Notes: a model not told the origin generated them from the letters alone. A DNA stretch of 64,000 nt from Eikenella corrodens (GCF_900187105.1 NZ_LT906482.1:1488001-1552000), one strand, 5' to 3'. Positions 1 to 8,024 are shown, counted from the first letter of the stretch. Program-made: numbers and translations.

Positions 1-1
1 G

Positions 2-334
2 GTGCTGTTTGCACTCAGCGGCATCGGCAATGCTTCCACTTTCGTACAAGTGCCGCTGATTTTCTTGGGTTTCCATCAGAAATTTGCCGATGCCGGCCAA
101 ATCACCCAAGAACAATGCGTACAAAATGCTAACCGCGAAGCCGCCGCTGTTATCGGGTTCACCGCCGCATTTGCCGGCTATGGTGGTTTCCTGATTCCGA
201 AAAGCTTCGGTACTGCGCTCTCTCTTTGGGGCAGTGTGAACGGAGCCTTGATCGGCTTTATCCTGTTCTACATTATCTGTGCCGGGTTGAACTGGTGGTA
301 CTACGCCCGTAAGAATGCCGAAGCCAAGTGCTAA
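2..334 (+). CDS. narK: NarK-type nitrate/nitrite MFS transporter, C-terminal part (partial)
   Basis: This is the last 110 residues of an inner-membrane major facilitator protein of the nitrate/nitrite porter family; the gene begins before the window. Two hydrophobic segments are visible, one around residues 47-68 ending in YGGFLIPKSFG and one around 74-98, followed by a short basic tail. The family exchanges nitrate and nitrite for nitrate respiration. It reads in the same direction as the molybdenum cofactor genes that follow, which makes sense because nitrate reductase needs that cofactor. An inverted uptake-sequence pair follows the stop. The first codon in the window is internal, so no start can be given. 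Confidence 0.85.
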   Translation: MLFALSGIGNASTFVQVPLIFLGFHQKFADAGQITQEQCVQNANREAAAVIGFTAAFAGYGGFLIPKSFGTALSLWGSVNGALIGFILFYIICAGLNWWYYARKNAEAKC

Positions 335-340
335 AACGGC

Positions 341-379
341 AGGCTACCTGAAAATGCAAAACAGGCTTTCAGGTAGCCT
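341..379 (+). terminator. Inverted DUS pair behind narK
   Basis: AGGCTACCTGAA (341-352) and its complement (368-379) can form a 12-bp stem followed by TTTT. This is the usual arrangement of uptake sequences used as terminators in Neisseriaceae. Confidence 0.7.
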
Positions 380-527
380 TTTAACCACTTAATAGCTAAA
401 GCATCAGTTTCTGCCTGCCTGCGTTGGTTTGTTTTGCTGTAACCCATAATTGGTTGCAGTTCGCCAACTGGCAGGAGGAGCAGCACACACTCATCTCTTT
501 ATATTTTTGATAATAAGGAATCTATCC

Positions 528-1754
528 ATGGCCCTTACCCCTGTTCACGAACTGCAAGCGCTGATTCACGCCAAAATCGCCGCCGTGCAAAAGCCGTTGG
601 AAACCGAAACCGTACCGCTGGTGTCGGCAGTGGGGCGTGTGCTGGCGCAGGATGTGGCGGCGGCGGTGAATATTCCGCCCGCAGATATTTCTGCCATGGA
701 TGGCTACGCCCTGCCCGTGGCCGCGGCGGCAGGTAGTGAATGGAAAGTAGTGGGCGAATCGGTGGCCGGGCAGCCGTTTTCAGGTAGCCTGCCTGCCGAT
801 GGTTGCGTGCGCATCATGACCGGTGCAGTGGTGCCGGCAGCTTGCTCCAGCGTGGTGATTCAAGAAAACGTGCAGTTGCAAGACGGTGTGATCCGTTTGG
901 AAAAAGACGCGGCTGAGGGCGGCAATATCCGCCGCCGTGGCGAAGAAATTGCGGCAGGCGATACTGTGTTGCAGGTAGGGCGGATTCTGCGCCAGGCCGA
1001 TATCATGCTGCTGGCCGCCTTGGGCTATGCCCAAATCGAAGTGCGCCGCAAATTGCGTGTGGCCGTACTTTCTAGCGGCGACGAACTGCTCGAACCGGGC
1101 ACGGCCGACAACCGTACCGACCGCATTTATGACAGTAACCGTTATATGTTGATGGCGCGACTCGCACCCCTGCCGGTGGAAGTGATCGACTTTGGCCAAG
1201 TGGCCGACCGGTTGGAAGACGTGTTGAAAATGCTGAATAAAGTTATCCACCAAGCCGATGTGCTGATTACCACTGGCGGCGTATCCGTGGGCGATTATGA
1301 CTTCATGCGCGAAGCCGTGGAGCGCGTGGGCAGCATTCATCACTACAAGGTTGCCCTCAAGCCGGGCAAACCCTTCGTGTTCGGCCAAATCATGACTACT
1401 TGGTGTTTCGGCCTGCCGGGCAACCCGGTGTCTGGTTTTGTAGGCTTTGATATTTTCCTCAAATCCGCCCTGTGGCAGCTGTGCGGCGCGGCCGAAATCC
1501 CTCAGCCCGTGCGCTTTACGGCCAAACTGGCCGAGCCGGTGAAGAAAAACCACAGCCGCACCGATATTCAGCGTGGTATCATAAGCCGTCAGGAAGACGG
1601 CACTTGGCTGGCCGCACCCTGCGGCAGCCAGGATTCGCACCGTATTTATCAGGTGAGCCGCGCCAATGCCTACCTGATTCTCCCTGCCGAAAGCGGCTCG
1701 CTGCCCGCTGGTGCGGAAGTGACGGTGCAACCTTTTACCGAAGCATTTTTGTAA
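528..1754 (+). CDS. moeA: Molybdopterin molybdenumtransferase MoeA
   Basis: MoeA inserts molybdate into adenylylated molybdopterin, the last step of molybdenum cofactor synthesis, in the cytoplasm. The 408-residue product has the family landmarks SAMDGYA (about 55-61), SSGDELLEPG (about 180), TTGGVSVGDYDF (about 250), KPGKPFVFG and FGLPGNPVS (about 285-300). The reading frame is open from 450, but I start at ATG 528 because AAGGA lies just upstream and family similarity begins at MALTPVHEL. A complete uptake sequence near 780 is read as FSGSL in frame. It is the first gene of a cofactor cluster running to moaE. Confidence 0.93.
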   Translation: MALTPVHELQALIHAKIAAVQKPLETETVPLVSAVGRVLAQDVAAAVNIPPADISAMDGYALPVAAAAGSEWKVVGESVAGQPFSGSLPADGCVRIMTGAVVPAACSSVVIQENVQLQDGVIRLEKDAAEGGNIRRRGEEIAAGDTVLQVGRILRQADIMLLAALGYAQIEVRRKLRVAVLSSGDELLEPGTADNRTDRIYDSNRYMLMARLAPLPVEVIDFGQVADRLEDVLKMLNKVIHQADVLITTGGVSVGDYDFMREAVERVGSIHHYKVALKPGKPFVFGQIMTTWCFGLPGNPVSGFVGFDIFLKSALWQLCGAAEIPQPVRFTAKLAEPVKKNHSRTDIQRGIISRQEDGTWLAAPCGSQDSHRIYQVSRANAYLILPAESGSLPAGAEVTVQPFTEAFL

Positions 1755-1762
1755 AGCTGGAA

Positions 1763-1804
1763 AGGCTACCTGAAAAGCCACGCCAGCTAAGTTTCAGGTA
1801 GCCT
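1763..1804 (+). terminator. Inverted DUS pair between moeA and moaA
   Basis: AGGCTACCTGAA (1763-1774) and TTCAGGTAGCCT (1793-1804) form a stem with an 18-base loop. There is no strong T-run after it, so it may only attenuate transcription into moaA. Confidence 0.55.
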
Positions 1805-1862
1805 GTGTCCCATAAGTAAATAGAATATAGAGCAACCGGCACACACCAGACGGAAACCCATT

Positions 1863-2849
1863 ATGACCCCGCCCCACACACTCACCGACCCCTACAACCG
1901 CCGCCTGAGCTACCTGCGGCTGTCGGTTACCGACCTGTGCAACTACCGCTGCACCTACTGCCTGCCCGACGGCTACCAAGGCAAAGGCAAGCCCGACGAA
2001 CTTACCCTGCCAGAAATCGAAACTCTGGTAAACGTGTTCGCTGCCGCTGGTACGCGCAAAATCCGCCTCACCGGCGGCGAGCCCACCCTGCGCCGCGATT
2101 TGGCCGACATCATCGCCATGTGCAAAGCCAACCCGCTGATTGAAAACGTGGCACTTACCACCAACGCTTTCCGACTGGCGCAGCTCTTCCCAGCCTACCG
2201 CGCTGCCGGACTGGACAAAATTAACATCAGTATCGACAGCTTCGACCCGGACGTATTCTTCGAAATCACCGGCAAGCGCGAATGCACCAACATCCTGCGC
2301 GCGCTCGACAACATCCTGGCCGAAGGCTTCTGCAACGTCAAAGTCAACACCCTGCTGCTGCGCCGCTACGCCGAGCGCACGCTGGCCGACGCGCTCGATT
2401 TCGTGCGCGAGCGCCCCGTAACCTTGCGCTTCATCGAATTGATGCAAACCGGCGACAACGGCAGCTTCTTCAACAGCCAGCACCTCTCCGCCGCCGAAAT
2501 CGAACGCGGCCTGCAGGCGCAAGGCTGGCAGCTGTTGCCGCGCCAGCCGCACGCCGGCCCCGCACGGGAATATTTCCACCGCGATTTCTCCGGCAGCATC
2601 GGCTTCATCGCCCCCTACAGCGAAGATTTCTGCAAAAGCTGCAACCGCCTGCGCGTTACCGCCCAAGGCAAAATGCACCTGTGCCTGTTCGGCGGTATTG
2701 CCTACGACCTACGCCCCCATCTGCGCGAAGGCGATGCCGAAGGCTTGCGCCGTTATCTGCATCAAACCATTGCCGAAAAACCCGAACACCACTATCTGCA
2801 CGATAAAAAAGTCGGCCTCATCACCAACCTTTCCATGACCGGAGGCTAA
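1863..2849 (+). CDS. moaA: GTP 3',8-cyclase MoaA (radical SAM)
   Basis: MoaA converts GTP to 3',8-cyclo-GTP with MoaC, the first committed step to molybdopterin. The radical-SAM cluster motif CNYRCTYC lies at residues 26-33. The second cluster cysteines are C257, C260 and C274 (CKSCNRLRV and HLC). LTGGEPTLRRDL is the SAM-binding GGE region. The protein ends in the Gly-Gly pair that MoaA needs for activity, and its 328 residues are the normal family length. Its stop codon abuts the ATG of moaB, so the two are almost certainly translated together. Confidence 0.96.
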   Translation: MTPPHTLTDPYNRRLSYLRLSVTDLCNYRCTYCLPDGYQGKGKPDELTLPEIETLVNVFAAAGTRKIRLTGGEPTLRRDLADIIAMCKANPLIENVALTTNAFRLAQLFPAYRAAGLDKINISIDSFDPDVFFEITGKRECTNILRALDNILAEGFCNVKVNTLLLRRYAERTLADALDFVRERPVTLRFIELMQTGDNGSFFNSQHLSAAEIERGLQAQGWQLLPRQPHAGPAREYFHRDFSGSIGFIAPYSEDFCKSCNRLRVTAQGKMHLCLFGGIAYDLRPHLREGDAEGLRRYLHQTIAEKPEHHYLHDKKVGLITNLSMTGG

Positions 2850-3371
2850 ATGCACCGCTCCGCACCCGAATTCCGCCCCTTCCGCATCCACCTGCTCACC
2901 GTAACCGACACCCGCAGCCCCGCCGAAGACGGCAGCGGCAACTATCTGGCCGAAGCCCTGCAGGCCGCAGGCCACGTGTTGTACGCGCGTGATTGGTGCC
3001 GCGACGAGCGCTACGATATCCGCGCCATCGTTTCCGCCGCCATTGCCGAGCCGCAAACCGACATTGTGTTGATTACCGGCGGCACCGGCATGTTCGAGCG
3101 CGACATTACCCCCGATGCGGTGGAAATCCTGTTCGACAAAACCATCCCCGGCTTCGGCGAAGTGTTCCGCGCCGTGTCTCTGCAGGAAATCGGCATGTCC
3201 ACCATCCAATCGCGTGCCGTGGCCGGCATTGCCAACCGCACGCTCATTTTCTGCCTGCCCGGCTCTACCGGCGCCTGCCGTACCGCTTGGGAAAAAGTCA
3301 TCGCCCCGCAGCTCGATCCGCGCATCAACAGCTGTGGCTTCACCCGCGTGTTCAACGCTTGGGGCAAGTGA
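2850..3371 (+). CDS. moaB: Molybdenum cofactor protein MoaB/MogA family
   Basis: This 173-residue protein belongs to the MoaB/Mog group, which binds molybdopterin and in the Mog branch adenylylates it before MoeA acts. Visible motifs are LLTVTDTRSPAEDGSG at the start, ITGGTGMFERDITPDA (about 75-90) and CLPGSTGACRTAW (about 137-149). It starts on the base after the moaA stop and its TGA overlaps a possible GTG start of the next gene. MoaB and MogA cannot be separated from sequence alone; the operon position and length favour the MoaB type. Confidence 0.9.
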   Translation: MHRSAPEFRPFRIHLLTVTDTRSPAEDGSGNYLAEALQAAGHVLYARDWCRDERYDIRAIVSAAIAEPQTDIVLITGGTGMFERDITPDAVEILFDKTIPGFGEVFRAVSLQEIGMSTIQSRAVAGIANRTLIFCLPGSTGACRTAWEKVIAPQLDPRINSCGFTRVFNAWGK

Positions 3372-3385
3372 GTAAATCCGGCCTC

Positions 3386-4012
3386 ATGGAGATTGCTACC
3401 GAGCCGCTGCTGATTTTATGCGGCGGATTCAGCCGGCGGATGGGCAGTCCCAAGCCGCTGTTGCCGTTTCGTGGCGTGCCGTTGATTGAGCGCCTGGCCG
3501 CGGCGGCAACCCGGCCGCTGTGGATTGCTTCGGCCGGACAGCGTTTCCCCCATCTCCCCCTCGCGCGATACTTGCCCGATGCCCTGCCCGAACGGCAGGG
3601 CGCCTTATCCGCCATTCTGCCCGCACTCGAACTGGTGGCCGAACAAGGCCATGCCGGCATTTATGTACTCTCCTGCGATACCCTGCTGCTGCCTGAGCAA
3701 GTGGCAGGCTGTTTGCAACAGGCGCGAAACAGCGTGGCTTGGCAGCAGGGTGTGGCTGCGCTGAGCGGCGGCGGGCAGGATTATCCGCTATTGGCGCATT
3801 GGTCTGCCGCCCTGGCCGCCCCGCTGCGTCAATACGTGGAAAGCGGGCAGCGCCGCGTAACCGCCTGGCTGCAAACCGTGCCGTTTGCGGTTGCGCCGCT
3901 GCCCGATGCATGGCTGCCGTTGTGCAATTTCAACACGCCGCCGGAGTTTGAGCGGGCGGTAGAGCAGGCGGAGCGGCTGTTTGGTCATGGAAAGCAGGTT
4001 ATATTAGAATAA
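3386..4012 (+). CDS. mobA: MobA-like molybdenum cofactor nucleotidyltransferase
   Basis: The protein has the nucleotidyltransferase signature LCGGFSRRMGSPKPLLPF at residues 11-28 and a metal-binding SCDTLLL near residue 93. MobA attaches GMP to molybdopterin to make the bis-MGD cofactor used by nitrate reductase. The usual RMGGxDK is RMGSPK here, which looks partly like MocA (the CMP-transferring relative), so the nucleotide used is open. An alternative GTG start at 3368 would overlap the moaB stop by four bases and add six residues; neither start has a clear ribosome site. It is the last cofactor gene before the AT-rich block. Confidence 0.78.
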   Translation: MEIATEPLLILCGGFSRRMGSPKPLLPFRGVPLIERLAAAATRPLWIASAGQRFPHLPLARYLPDALPERQGALSAILPALELVAEQGHAGIYVLSCDTLLLPEQVAGCLQQARNSVAWQQGVAALSGGGQDYPLLAHWSAALAAPLRQYVESGQRRVTAWLQTVPFAVAPLPDAWLPLCNFNTPPEFERAVEQAERLFGHGKQVILE

Positions 4013-4071
4013 TGGATATAAACCAAAATATTCTTGCCAGAAATGAAGCCCTGCTGCATAAATATGAGTGA
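4012..4071 (+). pseudogene. Possible remnant: 19-codon open frame at the island junction
   Basis: An ATG overlapping the mobA stop opens a 19-codon frame starting MDINQNILARN and ending in TGA. Its codon choice (GCC, CTG CTG, GAG) is less AT-biased than the genes that follow. It could be the cut-off 5' end of a gene once placed after mobA, or chance. I do not recognise the peptide. Confidence 0.25.
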
Positions 4072-4079
4072 TTAATATT

Positions 4080-4985
4080 ATGAAAGTTAATCAATTTATT
4101 GCACTACTGTCTGAAAAAGCGCCTCAGGATCTAATCAGTACTTTAATCGAATATCACATAATTTTCTCTTCTATAGGAGGAATGACAAATCAAAACTATT
4201 TGGTGACGGTTGATAATTCCCAATATGTTCTAAGAATTCCGAATAAAATCAATTCATTGCTGATAAATAGGAGTTATGAGGAATATAACTCCAAGTTAGC
4301 ATCTGATATTGGAGTTAATGTAGATACTTTATATTTTAATTCCAAAACAGGTGTTAAATTAACAGAATATCTGCATGGAAGTAGGGTGTTGAGAAAAGCA
4401 GATATTTTAAATGATTTGGTAGTTAGAGAGATATCAAAAACTTTTTTGAATTTGCACAATAAAGATGTTAAGTTTGTTAATCGGTTCAGTGTGCTGTCAG
4501 AGTTTAACTATTACGTCTCCCTACTAAAAGATAAGAGTAGATTTTTAAATTATCATTCACTAATTGCTGAGTTGATAAATTTTTTCTATAAATTAAATGA
4601 TAAATATTTTTCCCATGAAAATAAGGTATCTCCATGTCATAACGACTTGGTTCTTGAGAATATATTATTAAAAGAGAATAAAATATTTTTAATTGACTGG
4701 GAATATTCCGGTATGAATAGTCCGGTATTTGATATTGCGGCTTTTTTGCTTGAAGCTGAGCTAGATGCCGAAGAAAGCTGCTACTTTTTAGAACATTACT
4801 ATGGGGATGTTTTTCCTACTTATAGGGAAGATATTTTAAATAAAATAAGAAGTTATCAGTTTTCTCAGGATCTGCTTTGGTTTGTGTGGACGCTAATCAA
4901 GGAAGAGCATAATGAATATTTTGGAGATTATGCCAAATATCGACTAGAACGTTCCATAAGAATTATGGAGGAAATAAAGTTATAA
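4080..4985 (+). CDS. licA: LicA-like choline kinase family protein
   Basis: The 301-residue product has the aminoglycoside/choline kinase catalytic signature CHNDLVLENILL (Brenner motif HxDxxxxN at 187-194) and the metal-binding DWEYSG at 206-211. The N-terminal lobe has a GGMTNQNYLV stretch typical of LicA and choline kinases. It would phosphorylate choline with ATP in the cytoplasm as the first step of phosphocholine decoration. The ATG at 4080 is preferred to the GTG at 4068. There are no CAAT tetranucleotide repeats of the sort that switch licA in Haemophilus. Codon use is strongly AT-biased. The next gene starts two bases after the stop. Confidence 0.82.
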   Translation: MKVNQFIALLSEKAPQDLISTLIEYHIIFSSIGGMTNQNYLVTVDNSQYVLRIPNKINSLLINRSYEEYNSKLASDIGVNVDTLYFNSKTGVKLTEYLHGSRVLRKADILNDLVVREISKTFLNLHNKDVKFVNRFSVLSEFNYYVSLLKDKSRFLNYHSLIAELINFFYKLNDKYFSHENKVSPCHNDLVLENILLKENKIFLIDWEYSGMNSPVFDIAAFLLEAELDAEESCYFLEHYYGDVFPTYREDILNKIRSYQFSQDLLWFVWTLIKEEHNEYFGDYAKYRLERSIRIMEEIKL

Positions 4986-4986
4986 A

Positions 4987-5883
4987 ATGGGATATTTTTT
5001 TGGAGGAATATCAGGGTTTTTTTGGGCACTTTCTGGGGTTTTATACAGTTATTTATATATAAATTACCCAAATTTTAATGCAATAGGAGTAGTGCTATAT
5101 ATTTTGCTGTTATCTGAAGTTTTCTCTTTCTTAAATTTATCAGTTATATTTTTTTTTAAATCTAGAAAACTACCTAAGTTAAAAATTAAGTATACTATTT
5201 TCCCCTTCGTTTCTGGGGTGCTGGGCGGTGCGCTCGGTATGTATACTTATTTAATGAGCATTCAATATATTGGTATTGAATATACAGCATTATTATCTAG
5301 TAGCTATCCAGCAATTGCGTCTGTATTGGCATGTATTTTTCTAAAAGATAAATTAAATTCTTTTGGGGTAATTGGTTTTTTTATCTTAATTATCTCATCT
5401 ATAATGCTTATTCTCCCATCTTATCAGCATAAAGATTTAGATTATTTCTATTTTATATTCGTATGTATTTGTTCTATTGGTTGGAGTCTTGAAGTGGTTT
5501 TATCGTCATATGCTATGAAGTTTATTTCATCAGAATTTGTATATGCGATAAGAGTCTTGGGAGCTATAAGTGGGTATTTTGTTATTATTTTATTTAATAA
5601 AGTAGAAATTTATTCATTGCTACATCTGTTAACGGCTAGAAATTCTTCTATAATATTATTTATACTTGCCTCTGGATTTTTGTCTTATTTTTATTATTAT
5701 AAGTCAATTGGTTCGATTGGGCCGATTCGAGCTATAACTATGAATATTACATATACAATATGGACAGTTATTATGAGTTGTTTATTTTTGGATATAAATA
5801 TTAATTTAATAACTGCTTTATGTTGTTTAGGTATATTTATTGGCACATATATTACTCTGTCATCTAGAAAGGTGTCCTTGTGA
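4987..5883 (+). CDS. licB: LicB-like choline permease (EamA/DMT family membrane protein)
   Basis: The product is 298 residues with about ten hydrophobic segments, as expected for a drug/metabolite-type transporter. The placement between a LicA-type kinase and a LicC-type cytidylyltransferase makes high-affinity choline uptake the likely role. Typical DMT features are GALGMYTYLMSIQYIGIEY (about 79-97) and the following YTALLSSSYPAIASVLA. The gene carries runs of seven Ts near 4995-5001 and 5017-5023 and nine Ts at 5149-5157. Such runs could slip and switch the gene off. Its TGA overlaps the GTG start of the next gene by four bases. Confidence 0.75.
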   Translation: MGYFFGGISGFFWALSGVLYSYLYINYPNFNAIGVVLYILLLSEVFSFLNLSVIFFFKSRKLPKLKIKYTIFPFVSGVLGGALGMYTYLMSIQYIGIEYTALLSSSYPAIASVLACIFLKDKLNSFGVIGFFILIISSIMLILPSYQHKDLDYFYFIFVCICSIGWSLEVVLSSYAMKFISSEFVYAIRVLGAISGYFVIILFNKVEIYSLLHLLTARNSSIILFILASGFLSYFYYYKSIGSIGPIRAITMNITYTIWTVIMSCLFLDININLITALCCLGIFIGTYITLSSRKVSL

Positions 5884-6563
5884 ATGCAATTATTCTAGCA
5901 GCTGGGCTCGGGAGTAGGCTTAGAGAGATTACAAAGAGTAAACATAAAGCTCTTATTGAGGTTAAAGATATTCCTAATATTGAAAGAACTATTTTATACC
6001 TCAAAGAGTCGGGTATTGATGAAATTTATATTGTAACAGGCTACCTTTCTAGTCAGTTTGAATATCTAACTTATAAGTATGGGTGTAAGCTGATAAAGAA
6101 TAATAAATATAGAGAATATAATAATATATACTCTTTTTACTTGGCCTCTAAGTATCTTAGTGATTCATACGTAATTGATTCTGATGTGGTCCTATTTAAA
6201 AATATATTTTTGGATAAACCCGTATTTAGTACTTATTATACTATCATAAGGCCAGAGTCTAATGAGCTTGAGTGGAATCCTGTTATAAATGAAAATGGTA
6301 TAGTAACTGATATTATTATTTCTTCAAGACATCTACCTAGCTTGCTTGGTGTTTCATTTTGGAATCAGGATGATTCCAAGAAAATATTAGCTGAGCTGGA
6401 AAAATATAACAATTTGGATATTTTAAAAAATAGTAGGCTGTATTGGGATAATATTCCAATGTCATTACTTGATTCAATGGAAATAAGAGTTAGAGAATTA
6501 AGTATCTCTGAAGCATATGAAATGGACAATATCATGCATTATGAATTTATTTCTAATATGTGA
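5880..6563 (+). CDS. licC: LicC-like CTP:phosphocholine cytidylyltransferase
   Basis: This 227-residue nucleotidyltransferase begins with the sugar-nucleotide motif ILAAGLGSRL (5-14), then KSKHKALIEV, and has a metal-binding IDSDVV near 99-104. In lic1 loci LicC makes CDP-choline from phosphocholine and CTP. The GTG start overlaps the stop of the transporter gene (GTGA), a sign of coupled translation. The usual P-K-A-L lysine motif reads H-K-A-L. Another activated head group is possible, but the neighbours argue for choline. Confidence 0.8.
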   Translation: MNAIILAAGLGSRLREITKSKHKALIEVKDIPNIERTILYLKESGIDEIYIVTGYLSSQFEYLTYKYGCKLIKNNKYREYNNIYSFYLASKYLSDSYVIDSDVVLFKNIFLDKPVFSTYYTIIRPESNELEWNPVINENGIVTDIIISSRHLPSLLGVSFWNQDDSKKILAELEKYNNLDILKNSRLYWDNIPMSLLDSMEIRVRELSISEAYEMDNIMHYEFISNM

Positions 6564-6571
6564 GATAGTAA

Positions 6572-7300
6572 ATGAAAAAATTCTTTGAAAGTACGTTTTT
6601 TATATCTTTATGCCACCCATTTAGCTCTAAAAATAGGAAAGAAAAGCGTAAGGAAATAGGTAAGAGAAGAGAAGCAATTAAACAAAAAATATTTTTAGAA
6701 AATTCGCAACTTATTTTCCAGAAATTATCTAGTGCGATTCAATCATTTAATGGGCCTATAAAAGTTTGGTTGGAGTTTGGTACGTTATTAGGTTGCTATA
6801 GGGATGGAGATGTTATTGCTCACGATAATGACATTGATTTTGGAATAGAAGATTCTATATATGTTAATAAATTTATCAATCACCTTGCAAATAATGGGTT
6901 TAATTTAGTAAAGTATTTTATAATTAGATCAAGGTCAGATAAAGATTTAGATAATTTTATATCTGAATATACTATTTCTTATAAAGATCTAGTAAATATC
7001 GATTTTTTTGTATTTAGAAAAGTAGGTAATAAGAAATATAGTTACCATTTTGATACTGGTAATGAAGGCTGGGGAGGGAGGTTAATTGTAAATTGTATTG
7101 AGATGGCTAATTTTAACTTGAAAGAATGCTGTTTTAAAGGGGAAAAATTTTATATCCCTGATAATACGGAAGAGCATCTTGCTTCAATTTATGGCAATGA
7201 TTTTATGACTCCCAAAATATATTCTTATTGTGACAGGGACAAAGATCTTGAATATGTAATAAATGATGCGTATGCATTAGTATGCGTAAATAAGATATAG
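6572..7300 (+). CDS. licD: LicD-family phosphocholine transferase
   Basis: The 242-residue protein has the LicD core WLEFGTLLGCYRDGD (about 66-80) followed by the acidic, probably metal-binding HDNDIDFGI (84-92). LicD enzymes move phosphocholine from CDP-choline to a sugar of LPS or teichoic acid; here the acceptor would be an LPS glycan or pilin. The N-terminus is basic (about 20-40) and could lie against the membrane. It closes the four-gene lic set, and moaC follows within 16 bases. Base composition is as low as in the rest of the island. Confidence 0.8.
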   Translation: MKKFFESTFFISLCHPFSSKNRKEKRKEIGKRREAIKQKIFLENSQLIFQKLSSAIQSFNGPIKVWLEFGTLLGCYRDGDVIAHDNDIDFGIEDSIYVNKFINHLANNGFNLVKYFIIRSRSDKDLDNFISEYTISYKDLVNIDFFVFRKVGNKKYSYHFDTGNEGWGGRLIVNCIEMANFNLKECCFKGEKFYIPDNTEEHLASIYGNDFMTPKIYSYCDRDKDLEYVINDAYALVCVNKI

Positions 7301-7315
7301 CGCAAGGATAAAATT

Positions 7316-7786
7316 TTGCTGACACATTTAGATCAACACAGCCGCAGCAGCATGGTGGACGTGGGCGACAAAGCCGTCACCCGCCGTGTGGCCGTGGCTG
7401 CCGGGCGGGTGGTGTTCCCGCCGGAAGTGTATGCCCAAATCCAGGCGGCCAACGGGCAAACTGCTAAGGGCGCGATTACCGAAGTGGCGCGCTTGGCCGG
7501 CATCATGGCGGCGAAAAATACCGCCAGCCTGATTCCGCTGTGCCATCCGATGATGCTGGAGCGCTGCAAGCTGGAGCTGGAATATGACGATGCCGCACAC
7601 GGTCTGAATATTCGCGCCGAAGTGGCCGTGAGCCATAAAACCGGCGTGGAAATGGAAGCGCTCACCGCCGTATCCGTGGCTGCGCTCACGGTGTACGACA
7701 TGACCAAAGCCCTGAGCCACGACATCCAAATCCAAGACATCCGCCTAATACACAAATCCGGAGGCAAACATGAGTTCAACCGTTGA
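7316..7786 (+). CDS. moaC: Cyclic pyranopterin monophosphate synthase MoaC
   Basis: MoaC turns 3',8-cyclo-GTP into cyclic pyranopterin monophosphate. Family blocks are SSMVDVGDKAVTRRVA near the start, LIPLCHPMMLERC (about 67-79) and KTGVEMEALTAVSVAALTVYDM (about 110-131). I start at TTG 7316 because AAGGA (7304-7308) lies seven bases upstream; the first ATG (7352) would cut into the conserved start. The island ends right at this leader, so the native start signal may have been replaced on insertion. The last 17 bases overlap moaD. Confidence 0.92.
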   Translation: MLTHLDQHSRSSMVDVGDKAVTRRVAVAAGRVVFPPEVYAQIQAANGQTAKGAITEVARLAGIMAAKNTASLIPLCHPMMLERCKLELEYDDAAHGLNIRAEVAVSHKTGVEMEALTAVSVAALTVYDMTKALSHDIQIQDIRLIHKSGGKHEFNR

Positions 7787-8024
7787 AATCACCGTGCTGT
7801 ATTTCGCCGCCCTGCGCGAACAGGCGGGTAAAGAGCAGGAAAAAATCCACGTCGCCGAGGACTGCACCGCAGCAGCCTTATACGAGCAACTCTCGCAACA
7901 ATACCGCTTCACCCTGCCGCAGGAACGCGTGCGGGCGGCGGTAAACCATGCGTTTGCCGACTGGCTGCAGCCGCTTGCCGCCAACGACATCGTGGCCTTT
8001 ATCCCGCCGGTAGCAGGAGGTTGA
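7770..8024 (+). CDS. moaD: Molybdopterin synthase sulfur carrier subunit MoaD
   Basis: This 84-residue ubiquitin-fold protein ends in the obligatory Gly-Gly (PPVAGG) that is thiocarboxylated to carry sulfur for molybdopterin synthase. Typical segments are VLYFAALREQAG near the N-terminus and VNHAFADW around residue 51. It overlaps the end of moaC by 17 bases and its stop lies one base before moaE, so the three are coupled. Confidence 0.94.
   Translation: MSSTVEITVLYFAALREQAGKEQEKIHVAEDCTAAALYEQLSQQYRFTLPQERVRAAVNHAFADWLQPLAANDIVAFIPPVAGG

Larger units (their letters stand above)
4013..7312 (+). mobile_element. AT-rich lic1-type island inserted in the molybdenum cofactor cluster
   Basis: Base composition drops sharply just after mobA and recovers at moaC; sampled lines are about 25-33% G+C against near 60% in the flanks. 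The block holds four same-strand genes in tight succession that match the licA, licB, licC, licD set for phosphocholine transfer. No complete uptake sequence is seen inside (only the partial AGGCTACCT near 6041). No transposase, integrase or clear terminal repeats are visible, so it may have come in by transformation and homologous recombination. Confidence 0.75.

Noticed and set aside
428-527. A molybdenum-cofactor riboswitch before moeA
   Set aside because: The leader lacks the conserved paired elements of that riboswitch; only a modest inverted stretch around TTGCAGTTCGCCAACTGGC is seen.
4072-4300. CAAT-type phase-variation repeats in the licA homologue
   Set aside because: I looked for tetranucleotide repeats at the start of the gene; only isolated CAAT words are present.
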